Notes under the pieces: generated by a model
What the model was told of the DNA's origin: nothing
Seen by the model: only the letters and a program-made list of their open reading frames with translations
Database searches by the model: none
Shown: piece by piece, positions 53,285-62,324 of the stretch
Layout of the letters: each line of letters starts with the position of its first letter
Numbering within the stretch: position 1 is the stretch's first letter
Position numbers and translations under genes: made by a program
Assembly (NCBI GenBank): GCA_033762255.1
Contig: JANRLT010000014.1
Span: forward strand, 1-64,000
DNA: 64,000 nt
Reading direction: 5' to 3'
Origin: Pirellulales bacterium
Lineage (GTDB): Bacteria > Planctomycetota > Planctomycetia > Pirellulales > JALHPA01

Positions 53285-54310
53285 ATGTCAGTTCATACGA
53301 TCACATCAGAAACTGCCCAAACACGTTGGCGGCAAGGTGACTTCACATCACATCAAGTCGTGAGTGGAATCATCGACTATTCCGTTGATAAGGGTGGTGA
53401 ATTACCTCCACGTTTCCCTGAGTACTTAACGGTTGATGTACTAAATCTGTCAGGCCGTAGCCAAGTCGTCTTACCCAAAGGGTTGACCTGTTATGAACTT
53501 GATCTAAGCCGTACGGATATTGCGAGTTTGCCCGATGATTTGAAAGTGGAATCGCGTCTTAACTTAAGTAATTGCGAGAACCTTGAGAAATTACCTCACG
53601 GACTTACCGTCGGGACGTTGATCCTTCGCGGTTGCACTGGATTAAAAGTTTTGCCGGAGGGACTTGATGTCTGGTTTTTGGACATGACAGGTTGCTGGGC
53701 CTTTGAGTATTGGCCTCAGTTCGCGCGGATTCGGACGGGCCAATTACAATTGCGCGGTTGCACCGCCATGCAAAAATTGCCAAAGTATCTGCAAAAACTC
53801 TCGGCTCTAAATGTGCGCGATTGCCCGAATTTGACCAGTCTACCAACTAATTTGTGCGTCAGCGGGTGGCTGGAGCTAGGACACAGTGGCTTAACGCGCG
53901 CAGAGCAATTACCCGTAGGCTGCCACCAAAGTCAACTGCGTTATGCGGGTGTCAATGTAGACAATCGCATCGCCTTTCATCCGGAAACTATTCGCGTAGA
54001 TGAGGTACTGCAAGAAACTAACGCTGAACGTCGCCGGGTGTTATTAGATCGCTATGGATTCAGGCGGTTTTTAATCAACGCCGGGGCGGATATCTTGGAT
54101 CGAGATACAGATCCCGGTGGGCAACGCGAATTGGTACGACTGAAATGGGAAGGGGACGAAGAGCTGGTCGCGTTATCATGTTTTTGCCCTTCGACCGGTC
54201 GGCACTATATGATTCGAGTTCCTCCGACGACCCCCACGTGTCGTCATGCGGCGGCATGGATTGCTGGCTTTGACGACCCCGACCAGTACCGACCCGTTCT
54301 AGAGACTTAA
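53285..54310 (+). CDS. Leucine-rich-repeat protein with DUF6745-like C-terminus, cassette gene 2
   Basis: The protein (341 aa) has about eight degenerate LRR units of roughly 20 residues from about residue 60 to 220. Their style is LPDDLKVESRLNLSNCENLE and LPEGLDVWFLDMTGC, close to bacterial LRR effectors and to the DUF6745 family. The C-terminus DPGGQRELVRLKWEGDEELV and YMIRVPPTTPTCRHAAAWIA is the DUF6745-like part. No signal peptide or catalytic Cys of an E3 ligase domain is seen, so a secreted effector role is not supported. It is the second gene of the cassette; a partner or specificity role is possible. Confidence 0.72.
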   Translation: MSVHTITSETAQTRWRQGDFTSHQVVSGIIDYSVDKGGELPPRFPEYLTVDVLNLSGRSQVVLPKGLTCYELDLSRTDIASLPDDLKVESRLNLSNCENLEKLPHGLTVGTLILRGCTGLKVLPEGLDVWFLDMTGCWAFEYWPQFARIRTGQLQLRGCTAMQKLPKYLQKLSALNVRDCPNLTSLPTNLCVSGWLELGHSGLTRAEQLPVGCHQSQLRYAGVNVDNRIAFHPETIRVDEVLQETNAERRRVLLDRYGFRRFLINAGADILDRDTDPGGQRELVRLKWEGDEELVALSCFCPSTGRHYMIRVPPTTPTCRHAAAWIAGFDDPDQYRPVLET

Positions 54311-54362
54311 TCCATTTGTTAATTTTGCCGAATCTTAACCTTGAATTCCAAAAGGAAAATTC

Positions 54363-55274
54363 ATGTACTCAAACTTGTTGACAAATTTTTGCGGCTTGCC
54401 CGTGACAGATTTCAATGATGTTTCTGATTGGCAAGGGGTCGAAACAGCGTATCGCTTGCGCTCTGAATACAATGACCAAGAAAGCATTGCCGACCGCCTC
54501 AAAAAATTGCTCTCGATCCCGGAATCAGCACAGCTTAAAAGCCTAATCATTGGTGCCTGGTCGGAAGCTTATGAAAGTGGTAGCAATAATACTATTGATA
54601 TACTAATTAACGCCGCTCCGAAGCTGCCTAACTTGCGCTCGATATTTATGGGGGATATCACTTATGAAGAGTGCGAAATCTCGTGGATCAATCAAGCCGA
54701 TATGTCGCCACTGCTGTCAAGCTTTCCGCAGTTGGAAGTCTTCCGCGTGCGCGGCGGGACGGGTTTGGCTTTTTCTAAGATTAAACACGCTCATTTAACC
54801 GAGTTGGGCGTTGAAACCGGCGGCTTATCTCGATCAACTATTCGAGAGATTTTTCAATGTGATTTCCCTGCCTTGGAACATTTGGAGTTGTTACTCGGTG
54901 AACCGAACTATGGCTTTGATGGCGGTGTCGAGGACCTGCAACCGCTGTTGTCGGGAAAACTCTTTCCAAAACTCAAGTTCCTCGGCTTGATGAACAGCCA
55001 GATCGCCAATGACATAGCCGCCGTGGTGGTGAACTCGCCGATTGTCGAAAGAATCGAAATTCTTGATTTATCGATGGGGACCATCGACGACGAAGGAATC
55101 AAGTCGCTACTAGGTTTGGCCGAATGTACGAATCTGAAACAACTCAATGTGTCGCACCATTATGCCACCCCGACGACGATTGAAGAACTCAAGAAAGCCC
55201 TACCTTTTCCAGTTATCGCCGATGAAGCCCAGGACCCCAACGAAGAATGGAGATCGGTAGTCCATGCCGAGTAG
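54363..55274 (+). CDS. STM4015-like LRR protein, cassette gene 3
   Basis: This 303-aa protein matches the STM4015 family in size, place and style: a Salmonella-named family of LRR-like proteins in a cassette with two radical-SAM enzymes. LRR-like units are seen as LKSLIIGAWSEAYESG, LPNLRSIFMGDITYEEC and PKLKFLGLMNSQIANDIAAV. No catalytic site is evident, so it may be a docking or recognition subunit. Its stop overlaps the start of the next gene by 11 bases. The ATG at 54363 has a usable ribosome-binding site (AAAAGGAAAA). The family call is from memory and not tested. Confidence 0.75.
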   Translation: MYSNLLTNFCGLPVTDFNDVSDWQGVETAYRLRSEYNDQESIADRLKKLLSIPESAQLKSLIIGAWSEAYESGSNNTIDILINAAPKLPNLRSIFMGDITYEECEISWINQADMSPLLSSFPQLEVFRVRGGTGLAFSKIKHAHLTELGVETGGLSRSTIREIFQCDFPALEHLELLLGEPNYGFDGGVEDLQPLLSGKLFPKLKFLGLMNSQIANDIAAVVVNSPIVERIEILDLSMGTIDDEGIKSLLGLAECTNLKQLNVSHHYATPTTIEELKKALPFPVIADEAQDPNEEWRSVVHAE

Positions 55275-56406
55275 TCCAGCGAGGTCGTTGACCATCATCG
55301 GTATTCCGGAGACTCGTCGTATCCAATCGATCCAGGCAGCGGCGACGCGGATGGGGTATGTTCAAGTGCAAGTCCTGAGCTATCTGGAACTTTTTGCGGA
55401 TGCCAGTCGGTTGCAACTTTGCGAGGGATGGATTCGACTCGAGCCTCCAAACGAATGTTGGGCCACTACCCGTTTAATTCTCCAAGCAGGCATTGCCGCT
55501 TGCCAAGCCGGGAATCGACCGTACTTAAGTCTCGCTGCATTGGAAACGTTAACCTATATTAAAGGCCAGATGCTAGCCCCGTGGCAATGGTATCACGGTT
55601 TTTGCCACTGGCTGCATATATTTGCCGCGGAGACACCGCATTTACAATGGCTGAATCATCCGCACCATATCATGATCGCCTTTGATAAACTACAAACATT
55701 AATAAGCTGGGATAAGATGTCGCTACCTACTCCGCCCCGTTATCCAGTGATTAGGGGTTATGACGAATTACGGTCACTGATAAAAGTGCGCCACGCGCGC
55801 CTTTTTTTAAAGCTGCGTTATGGTTACACGGCTTTAGGTGCGGTTGCCTTGGAATGGCACAATGAGAAAATCCGCGCATTGACCACCATGGAAACAGTTG
55901 AAACTGGCGGTCAAAAGAGATTATTTTTAAATAAACGCGTCCAGCGGTTGCGCGATGAAAGCCAGATCGCCTGGCTGGTTGACCGTCTAGCGCAAGAGGA
56001 GCTGCTGGTCGAGGAGTGGTTGCCCAAAGCTCGCTACCAAGGTAAAAACTTTGATTTACGGGTGGTTGTTTTTCAAGGTCGGCCCCAACATGTCGTTGGT
56101 CGAGCAACCGCAGGACCGTTCACAAATCTTAATTTAGATGGCGTGCGGTTGTCGCGTGAGGATGTCCAAGCATCGCTCGCAATGATATGGGGTCAAATCG
56201 AGGCCTTGGCCGGGCGGGCAGCCGACCAGTTTCCACTTTGCAAGATGCTCGGACTCGATATTTTAATTCATGCTGATTGCCAGCGCTGCTTCTTGTTGGA
56301 AGCGAATGCTTGTGGTGACTATCTACCGGGACTTTTGCATAAAGGCGAAACAACCCATGAGATGGAAATGCGTGAATTGCTGGCGACTCACGGGAGTCAC
56401 AACTGA
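55264..56406 (+). CDS. STM4014-like ATP-grasp protein, cassette gene 4
   Basis: The 380-aa protein resembles the STM4014 family, with an ATP-grasp-like layout. Seen: the lysine strand RHARLFLKLRYGYTALGA, then LLVEEWLPKARYQGKNFDLR with VVVFQGRPQHVVGRATAG, and the C-terminal metal-binding CFLLEANACGDYLPG. That arrangement is like RimK-type peptide ligases, which join an amine to a carboxylate with ATP. Substrate unknown. It overlaps the previous gene by 11 bases and the next by one base (stop TGA and start ATG share an A), so it is translationally coupled. It is a likely ligase step in a biosynthetic pathway. Confidence 0.78.
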   Translation: MPSSPARSLTIIGIPETRRIQSIQAAATRMGYVQVQVLSYLELFADASRLQLCEGWIRLEPPNECWATTRLILQAGIAACQAGNRPYLSLAALETLTYIKGQMLAPWQWYHGFCHWLHIFAAETPHLQWLNHPHHIMIAFDKLQTLISWDKMSLPTPPRYPVIRGYDELRSLIKVRHARLFLKLRYGYTALGAVALEWHNEKIRALTTMETVETGGQKRLFLNKRVQRLRDESQIAWLVDRLAQEELLVEEWLPKARYQGKNFDLRVVVFQGRPQHVVGRATAGPFTNLNLDGVRLSREDVQASLAMIWGQIEALAGRAADQFPLCKMLGLDILIHADCQRCFLLEANACGDYLPGLLHKGETTHEMEMRELLATHGSHN

Positions 56407-57200
56407 TGCCAACCGCAAACTTGCAAGACATTTTGATGATCACGTTTGACGCCCTGCGTTATGATGTGGCGGTCCAGGCTTGGGAACGGTGGCAGACACC
56501 ATACTTACGCGGTTTGATACCAGCGGGTTGGGAGCAAAGACACAGTCCCGGCAATTTTACATTCGCTGCACACGCGGCGTATTTCGCGGGATTTTGGCCT
56601 ACACCATTGCAACCTGGCAAGGATCGCCGACCGTTTACGTTACAATTTCCGGGGATGCGTCCAACGTTGGCCGAGACGATGGTACTGCATGGTCCGCATA
56701 TTATTGAGGGTTTGCGACGCGTAGATTATCAAACCATTTGCATCGGCGGAGTAGGTTTTTTTAATCCCAGTACGCCATTGGGGAGTCTCTTTCCCAGTTA
56801 CTTTGAACAGAGTTATTGGCAACCAGAATTTAGTGTAACAAATTACTCCTCGACCGCAGCGCAAGTACGCATGGCGTGCCAAACCTTGGAATCCGCGGAC
56901 CGTGAACGTCCCGTTATGCTATTTTTGAATGTTTCGGCAACGCATGCTCCGACGGTGGACTATGTGGCGGGAGCAAAGGCGGAATCTTGTGACACCCAAG
57001 CCGCGGCTTTAGCCTATGTAGATCGCTGCTTACCCGCTTTATTTGCCGCAATCCAAAAGCGTAAGCGCGTGGGAGTGGCATATCTGATGTCGGATCATGG
57101 TACGCTTTTTGGCGAAGATGGTTGGGTCGGCCATCGTGTCAGCCATCCTTTGGTCTGGAATATTCCCTATACAGAATATCACTGGGAACCGCAGTCTTGA
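56406..57200 (+). CDS. STM4013-like alkaline-phosphatase-superfamily hydrolase, cassette gene 5
   Basis: This 264-aa enzyme has the alkaline phosphatase superfamily layout. Residues 11-20 hold MITFDALRYD with the first metal-binding Asp, residues 49-56 GNFTFAAH with a possible Thr nucleophile, and residues 228-233 MSDHGT plus VGHRVSHP near 241-248 supply further metal ligands. It matches the STM4013/SEN3800 family. It would hydrolyse a phosphate or sulfate ester, or phosphonate, whose identity is unknown. No signal peptide is seen, so it is probably cytosolic. It overlaps gene 4 by one base and ends two bases before gene 6. Confidence 0.8.
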   Translation: MPTANLQDILMITFDALRYDVAVQAWERWQTPYLRGLIPAGWEQRHSPGNFTFAAHAAYFAGFWPTPLQPGKDRRPFTLQFPGMRPTLAETMVLHGPHIIEGLRRVDYQTICIGGVGFFNPSTPLGSLFPSYFEQSYWQPEFSVTNYSSTAAQVRMACQTLESADRERPVMLFLNVSATHAPTVDYVAGAKAESCDTQAAALAYVDRCLPALFAAIQKRKRVGVAYLMSDHGTLFGEDGWVGHRVSHPLVWNIPYTEYHWEPQS

Positions 57201-57202
57201 CT

Positions 57203-58537
57203 ATGAGCCTTCTTCAAACGACGACGTTGGGTGAGTTCGCGACTTACGCCTATTCTTATCCGCATAAATCGGCCTATGGTCGTTTAAGTCCGCCTATCAG
57301 TATAAATCAGATTTGGCAAGCAGAATCGACAGAGCAGTTATCGCTATACTTACACATGCCCTTTTGTGAAATGCGATGCGGCTTTTGCAATCTATTTACT
57401 CAGTCGCAGCCGGCGGGGGATCAAGTCGCTACATATTTGAAAGCCTTGGCTGTTCAAATGTCAGTCGTGTCGGATCAAATTCCAAATTTGCATTTTAGTC
57501 AATTCGCGATTGGCGGTGGCACGCCCACATTTTTAGCAGCAAATCAACTAGAAACGTTGTTCGAGCAATTGATTTATAGACTAAAGCTTGATTTTGCGCA
57601 AACACCTACTTCGATCGAAACTTCACCAGGGACCGTTACGAAAGAACGTTTGCAGCTACTCCGTGCTTACGGGATTCACCGCGTCAGTATTGGTATACAA
57701 TCTTTTGACAAACAGGCCGCCGGGCTATTGGGTCGGCCACAAGAAATATTAACTGTTCTACGTGCGTTAGAGTTGCTGTCAAAGTACAACTTTCCCGTGC
57801 TGAATATTGACTTGATCTATGGCCATCCGGAGCAATCTTTATCGACTTGGCTAGAAGATATCAGGCAAGCTTTAAGGTTTGCTCCCAACGAGTTATATCT
57901 TTATCCGTTATATATTCGGCCCCAGACTGGCTTGTCGAAAATTCTCCCGTACCAGCATACGCACCGTGTTGATTTATATCAATCAGCGCGAGGACTGTTG
58001 CTATCGGAGGGATACCGCCAGTTGTCGCTGCGCGCCTTTCAAAAGCCAAGCGCTGCCCGCCACTCGACTTATGCTTGCCAACGCGATGGTATGATTGGAT
58101 TAGGCTGCGGTGCTCGCTCTTATACACAGGAAATCCACTATGCGACACGTTTTGCGACGACACAAGCTGGCATCCAAACAGTGCTCGCTGAATGGATTCA
58201 GCAGACTCCAGCGGAGTTTGCATTAGCTACGCATGGTATCTGGTTGTCACGCGAGGAGCAGTTTCGTCGCTATTTGATTTTGAGCTTACTGCCCGTGGAA
58301 GGAGTTTTGTTAACTGAACTACAAAATCGTTTTCCCGATTTTGACTATCGTGACTTGTCTGGTATCAAACAACTCCAAGAGCGTAACTGGGCTGTGATTC
58401 AAGACCAGCGACTGCAATTGACACCTAAAGGTTTACAATACTCAGATCAAGTTGCTCCGCTGCTCTATTCGAATACAGTACTAGATAAACTCCAAGCTTT
58501 TGTGCAGTTTCAATCATCTCGCGAGCCGGTGATATGA
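57203..58537 (+). CDS. STM4012-like radical SAM enzyme (HemN-like), cassette gene 6
   Basis: This 444-aa protein has the radical-SAM cluster motif CEMRCGFC at 55-62 (CX3CX2C) in YLHMPFCEMRCGFCNLF. Downstream blocks are IGGGTPTFLAANQLETLFEQ and IHRVSIGIQSFDKQAAGLLG, as in HemN-type enzymes, and a C-terminal winged-helix-like part. It would generate a 5-deoxyadenosyl radical. It is clearly related to oxygen-independent coproporphyrinogen oxidase but sits in the STM4012 cassette, so porphyrin work is not implied. The ATG at 57203 lies two bases after the stop of the hydrolase gene. It overlaps the next gene by four bases (ATGA). Confidence 0.88.
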   Translation: MSLLQTTTLGEFATYAYSYPHKSAYGRLSPPISINQIWQAESTEQLSLYLHMPFCEMRCGFCNLFTQSQPAGDQVATYLKALAVQMSVVSDQIPNLHFSQFAIGGGTPTFLAANQLETLFEQLIYRLKLDFAQTPTSIETSPGTVTKERLQLLRAYGIHRVSIGIQSFDKQAAGLLGRPQEILTVLRALELLSKYNFPVLNIDLIYGHPEQSLSTWLEDIRQALRFAPNELYLYPLYIRPQTGLSKILPYQHTHRVDLYQSARGLLLSEGYRQLSLRAFQKPSAARHSTYACQRDGMIGLGCGARSYTQEIHYATRFATTQAGIQTVLAEWIQQTPAEFALATHGIWLSREEQFRRYLILSLLPVEGVLLTELQNRFPDFDYRDLSGIKQLQERNWAVIQDQRLQLTPKGLQYSDQVAPLLYSNTVLDKLQAFVQFQSSREPVI

Positions 58538-59406
58538 AACTGACCATTCTTTACCGCGGTGAATTGGCTAGTTGCAACTATGCTTGTGGCTATTGTCCGT
58601 TTGCCAAACGCCGTGATACACAAAAACAATTGCAACTCGACCGTGTGGAATTAGCCAGGTTTGTCACTTGGTTGAAGGAGCAAGACCAACATCAGTGGCA
58701 GTTACTGTTCACACCGTGGGGCGAAGCACTGATCCGTCCTTGGTATCGTCGCGCGATCAGTGAACTGACTTTTCAGCCTCACCTCCAATCGGTTACGGTA
58801 CAAACCAATTTGACTTGTCCATTACATTGGCTACTGGATTGTCAAAGCACGAAGCTTAATATTTTGGCCACTTTTCATCCAACTGAAACAACAATCCCGC
58901 AATTCCTGAAAAGAGTTTCGGCAGTTCAGTTGGCTGGCGTGCACATTACAGTGGGCATGGTAGCCGTGGCTGAGCAATTAACGTTGATCCACGAATTCCG
59001 TCGTCAATTACCCTCTGAAATCTACCTATGGCTAAACCCGCAGCAACCTCGCCGTCGGCCTTACACCACCAACGAGCTTGAGCAGTTTGAGCAGATTGAT
59101 CCCTACTATCAACTGTCAGCGCAACGCCTGCTGTCTCAGGGTCTTTATTGTCCCACGGGCGAAACCTCGTTTACGGTATCGGGCTCAGGGGCGATGCGTC
59201 GTTGCCATTTTATAGATCAAATAATTGGAAATATTTACGACTCTGACTGGTTCTCAGCGTTACAACCCCGCGCATGCACGCGTAAAACCTGTGATTGTTA
59301 CTTAGGCAAGTCTCAATTTTCCGCAAAGAAAATCGAGCCGATATTCGGAGAATTCACTTTGACGCGCACGCCCCTGCAGTGGCCTGCTCTGACTGGAATG
59401 ATTTAG
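58534..59406 (+). CDS. STM4011-like radical SAM enzyme, cassette gene 7
   Basis: The 290-aa protein starts MKLTILYRGELASCNYACGY, placing the CX3CX2C motif at C14, C18 and C21 in the family form CNYACGYC. The C-terminus has a further cysteine cluster, LYCPTGETSF, MRRCHFID and CTRKTCDCYLG, suggesting an extra iron-sulfur cluster as in SPASM-type radical SAM enzymes. It matches the STM4011 family. It probably works in tandem with the STM4012-like protein. It is the last gene of the cassette; no clear terminator follows within 100 bases. Confidence 0.86.
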   Translation: MKLTILYRGELASCNYACGYCPFAKRRDTQKQLQLDRVELARFVTWLKEQDQHQWQLLFTPWGEALIRPWYRRAISELTFQPHLQSVTVQTNLTCPLHWLLDCQSTKLNILATFHPTETTIPQFLKRVSAVQLAGVHITVGMVAVAEQLTLIHEFRRQLPSEIYLWLNPQQPRRRPYTTNELEQFEQIDPYYQLSAQRLLSQGLYCPTGETSFTVSGSGAMRRCHFIDQIIGNIYDSDWFSALQPRACTRKTCDCYLGKSQFSAKKIEPIFGEFTLTRTPLQWPALTGMI

Positions 59407-59731
59407 CATGTGCAGCTGAGTTGCTAAAGCAAGATTGCCTTGTTGCGTTATTCTAAAGCGATTCGTGGGACACAAAAATGATTCGTAAAGCAAATGGAAT
59501 GTGAAATGATCATTTCCAAAGGCATTTCTTTACCTAAGCAGTTTTAGCACCCCACGCAACCTCTGCGCCAGGGAGTTGAATACCCGGATTTGTTATATAA
59601 AGTGATCCCTATAAAACGATGACCTGAGTGCCGTTATGCGGTCCATGCTCCGCCATGGCACCGCAAAAAGTGACCCATACCAAGCTGGGGGGGAATGGTT
59701 CCCCTCTGGAATTTAACCCAGCAGCAAAAAC
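59407..59731. other. Intergenic gap after the cassette, nothing recognised
   Basis: These 325 bases hold no gene, terminator hairpin or direct repeat of the tRNA-fMet end that would mark an integration site. Confidence 0.5.
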
Positions 59732-60262
59732 ATGCGTCTGATTTTCCCCATTCTAGTCCTGTTGACTTTACCCGGTTTTACGGTGGTGGCTCATGCCGCC
59801 GACGTCGCGGGGCGTTCCCCCGAGTTGCAGGTATTGGACCGTTTTGTGGGGACCTGGGATTTTACCGTCACCGCCAAACCGCGCGACGGACAAGAGTCCA
59901 CCCACAAAACCTCTGAAACACGGCACTGGTCGCTGGGCGGAAAGTTTGTCCTGTTCGAGAACGCGCAGACAGAGAATCCGGACGAGCCCCATCTTCATTT
60001 GTTAGTGACCTACGATCCCTCCACCAAGTCGTATCCGGCGGTCATGATGATCGGCGCCACGCGTTGGCTGGTCGACGGCACGTGGGATGAACAGAAAAGC
60101 ACGATGACTTTTATGGGGAATTCGCCCGTGGATGGCCAAACCTTTGTCGTTCAGAATCGATTCGTCGACAAAGATCACTGCGAGACAACGGGAATGCTCA
60201 AAAACGCCAAAGGCGAGGTCTTTTTGGAACTGACGCAAAAGCAAACCCGCCGCGCGCAGTAA
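59732..60262 (+). CDS. Secreted DUF1579-like protein
   Basis: This 176-aa protein has a signal peptide (MRLIFPILVLLTLPGFTVVAHA, cut near AAD) and a domain with the pattern LDRFVGTWDFTVTAKPRDGQ, RHWSLGGKFVLFENAQTEN, VTYDPSTKSYPAVMMIG, TMTFMGNSP. This matches DUF1579, a small beta-barrel of lipocalin style with unknown ligand. Exported to the periplasm or beyond. The codon use returns to the GC-rich norm after the AT-richer cassette. It stands alone. Confidence 0.85.
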   Translation: MRLIFPILVLLTLPGFTVVAHAADVAGRSPELQVLDRFVGTWDFTVTAKPRDGQESTHKTSETRHWSLGGKFVLFENAQTENPDEPHLHLLVTYDPSTKSYPAVMMIGATRWLVDGTWDEQKSTMTFMGNSPVDGQTFVVQNRFVDKDHCETTGMLKNAKGEVFLELTQKQTRRAQ

Positions 60263-60625
60263 GTACCGCGACACACGCCACGCAACCGGGGCAATTGCCA
60301 TGGTGAAAGTGTGGGAGTGCGTGGCATGACCGCATCGCGGTCCAAAAAACCGCACAGCGATCCTGTGTCAACGCCCAAGGGGCCTTCAATTGTTCATGAG
60401 ATAATTCCTGCCCCGGGGCAAATGCAGGATACGGATTGAGGCCGTTTTGCGTTAGAAAGTGCCGTAGGGCAAAACGTGTCTCGCAAGTTAGCGTAGTTCC
60501 GACTTAGCACGGTAACAATGCCCCATAACATCGCCGCGATCTAAAACAACAGGACGTGATGCGCTGTACGGATTTGCTCCAGCCCTCCTTGTGTTGACAC
60601 CGCCCTGCACACTACTTCACTCCGG

Positions 60626-60678
60626 CCCTCTCCCGAGAGAGGGTTGGTTAAGAATAATTCGCAACCATCGGGAGAGGG
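60626..60678. repeat. REP-like palindrome, copy 4
   Basis: Arms CCCTCTCCCGA (60626-60636) and TCGGGAGAGGG (60668-60678) are the same as at 1910 and 2415, with a 31-nt spacer. CTCCGGCCCTCTCCC before it matches the leader of the other copies. Confidence 0.8.
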
Positions 60679-60768
60679 GGAAGAGTCGTGGGGCGGAACG
60701 TGTCTCGCCATAATGTCTGTCGGACCAGACATTACCGACACCAAGTGCTCGTTTCTTATTCACGCAAC

Positions 60769-60809
60769 AAAAATCGCCCCTGGTTCGAACGGATCGGACC
60801 AGGGGCGAT
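60769..60809 (-). terminator. Rho-independent terminator of the slipin transcript
   Basis: On the minus strand a 12-bp perfect stem (60798-60809 with 60773-60784, 13-base loop) is followed by a T-rich run (TTTTTGTTG), 15 bases after the slipin stop. Confidence 0.92.
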
Positions 60810-60823
60810 ACACCAGAAGGTTT

Positions 60824-61930
60824 TTAGATCAACTTGAGCACATGCTCGGCAAGGTTTTTCTCGCCCAGCACCACGCTCAAGCGTCCCGCCGAGGCGATTT
60901 TTTCCAGGATTTCCAGTTCCCGGAGGCGCATCAGCGTGGGATTATCGGCCAACAATTTGGCGGTGTTGGACTGGCTGCGCATGGCGGCGGTTTCCTCGCG
61001 GCGCATGATCAAGTTGGCTTCGGCCGCCTTGCGCGACTCGATCACCTTGTTCATGAGGTCCTTCATGTCCCCCGGCAGGATCACGTCGCGAATACCGACC
61101 GAGCGAATTTCGAGACCCAACACCAAAGACCGCGTTCGCAGCGCTTGCTCGATTTCCCGAGCCACTGTGTCCTTGTCACTCAGGAACGCATCGAGTTCGC
61201 GCATGCCGATCACGCCCCGCAAAACCAACTGCGTTTCCCTGTAGAGCGCCTGGCGCGCGTCCTCGGTTGCGCTGACCGCTTGGCGGGCATCGGCAATCCG
61301 GTATGTCACCAAGGCATTCAAGCGCAGGGTCACCTTGTCGGCGGTCATCAGTTCCTGGCCGCTCACCTCGGCGGTCAACTCGCGCAGATCGACCTCGACC
61401 ACCCTTGCGTCCGCCGTGCCGCGCCAAAACGCGTATAGCCCCGGCGAGAGGGTATCCGCGTACTTGCCGTCGATGTACAACACGCCGGCATGGTCTCGAT
61501 CCACCGCGCAAATATCCAGCGACACGCGGGCCTGCGGCCAGCGCGCGATGGTCTTGAAGTGTTCATGCTCGAAACGCGCCTGACGGGCATCGATCACTTC
61601 CACCGCCACCTGCTTGTGGCCCAGCCAGTATGCGTACAAGCCGGGCGCCAGGATTTGGCTAAAGCGGCCATCGATCCACACGAGTGCCCGCTGGTGATCC
61701 CGCAAATCGAGCACTTCGGCCTTGCCGGCCAAAGCCCCCGACTTGACGATCAGGTCGAGTTTTTCGTGCGTAATCCAGGGGTCGCGCCGCGAGACCACAT
61801 CCACCTTTACCTCGCCGAAGGGATCAAGCAGCCAATGCGCGCCGCTCCCCAGCACTCCGGCGAATTCGCGATCGCGAAAGCACAAACCATACTCGTCACT
61901 CCGCACCTTGATTCGCTTGACGCCGAACAT
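60824..61930 (-). CDS. Slipin/SPFH (band 7) family protein
   Basis: The 368-aa protein is a slipin-type SPFH protein. From the ATG at 61930, behind a strong AGTGGAGGTGTCGGT site, it runs MFGVKRIKVRSDEYGLCFRD and HWLLDPFGEVKVDVVSRRDP, a first SPFH-like part, then TADKVTLRLNALVTYRIADA with ALYRETQLVLRGVIGMRELDA. The tail is helical (KVIESRKAAEANLIMRREET, AKLLADNPTLMRLRELEILE). Unlike typical slipins it lacks an N-terminal membrane segment. In several bacteria such slipins lie in RNA-repair (RtcB) operons. It is the last gene of a minus-strand unit with tRNA-like sequences before it. Confidence 0.88.
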   Translation of the reverse strand: MFGVKRIKVRSDEYGLCFRDREFAGVLGSGAHWLLDPFGEVKVDVVSRRDPWITHEKLDLIVKSGALAGKAEVLDLRDHQRALVWIDGRFSQILAPGLYAYWLGHKQVAVEVIDARQARFEHEHFKTIARWPQARVSLDICAVDRDHAGVLYIDGKYADTLSPGLYAFWRGTADARVVEVDLRELTAEVSGQELMTADKVTLRLNALVTYRIADARQAVSATEDARQALYRETQLVLRGVIGMRELDAFLSDKDTVAREIEQALRTRSLVLGLEIRSVGIRDVILPGDMKDLMNKVIESRKAAEANLIMRREETAAMRSQSNTAKLLADNPTLMRLRELEILEKIASAGRLSVVLGEKNLAEHVLKLI

Positions 61931-62324
61931 ACCGACACCTCCACTTCCATCACTGCCACAAAAAAAACAGGAAATAATTTGCCGACATTCGTGCCGGCAA
62001 AGGAATAAATGCAACACCGTTGGATGACAAGACGTTTGCCAATCCCACGTTTTCCGGCGGAATGCCCTTAAGCCGCGACTGGTTGGCGAGGTTCGCTAGT
62101 TTTAGGCGTGGAACGCGCTCCGCCGTAGACAGAGCGTTGTTTCGCCGCCGTTCACAAGTTACTATTCACCGGCCAAGCACGGCGGTATTCAGGCATTGCA
62201 AGGCTGAAATTCATGTTGCCGCGCGTCATGCCCAGGGCAACGCGCGCGGCGGATCGAGCGATCGTATGTCATCCGCGGGTTTCAGGGTGGGCGCTTGCGC
62301 GCCCGCGGACCGGTTAGCAACCGG

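Noticed and set aside
53285-54310. LRR protein as a secreted E3-ligase effector
   Set aside because: No signal peptide, no secretion signal and no E3 catalytic Cys motif; the C-terminus looks DUF6745-like instead.
57203-58537. Oxygen-independent coproporphyrinogen oxidase (HemN/HemW)
   Set aside because: It resembles HemN, but it lies translationally coupled inside the STM401x cassette with no haem genes nearby, so that name would mislead.
60644-61438. 264-aa plus-strand frame opposite the slipin gene
   Set aside because: It is the antisense of slipin codons; it has no start signal and no family-like sequence, while slipin on the other strand is clear.
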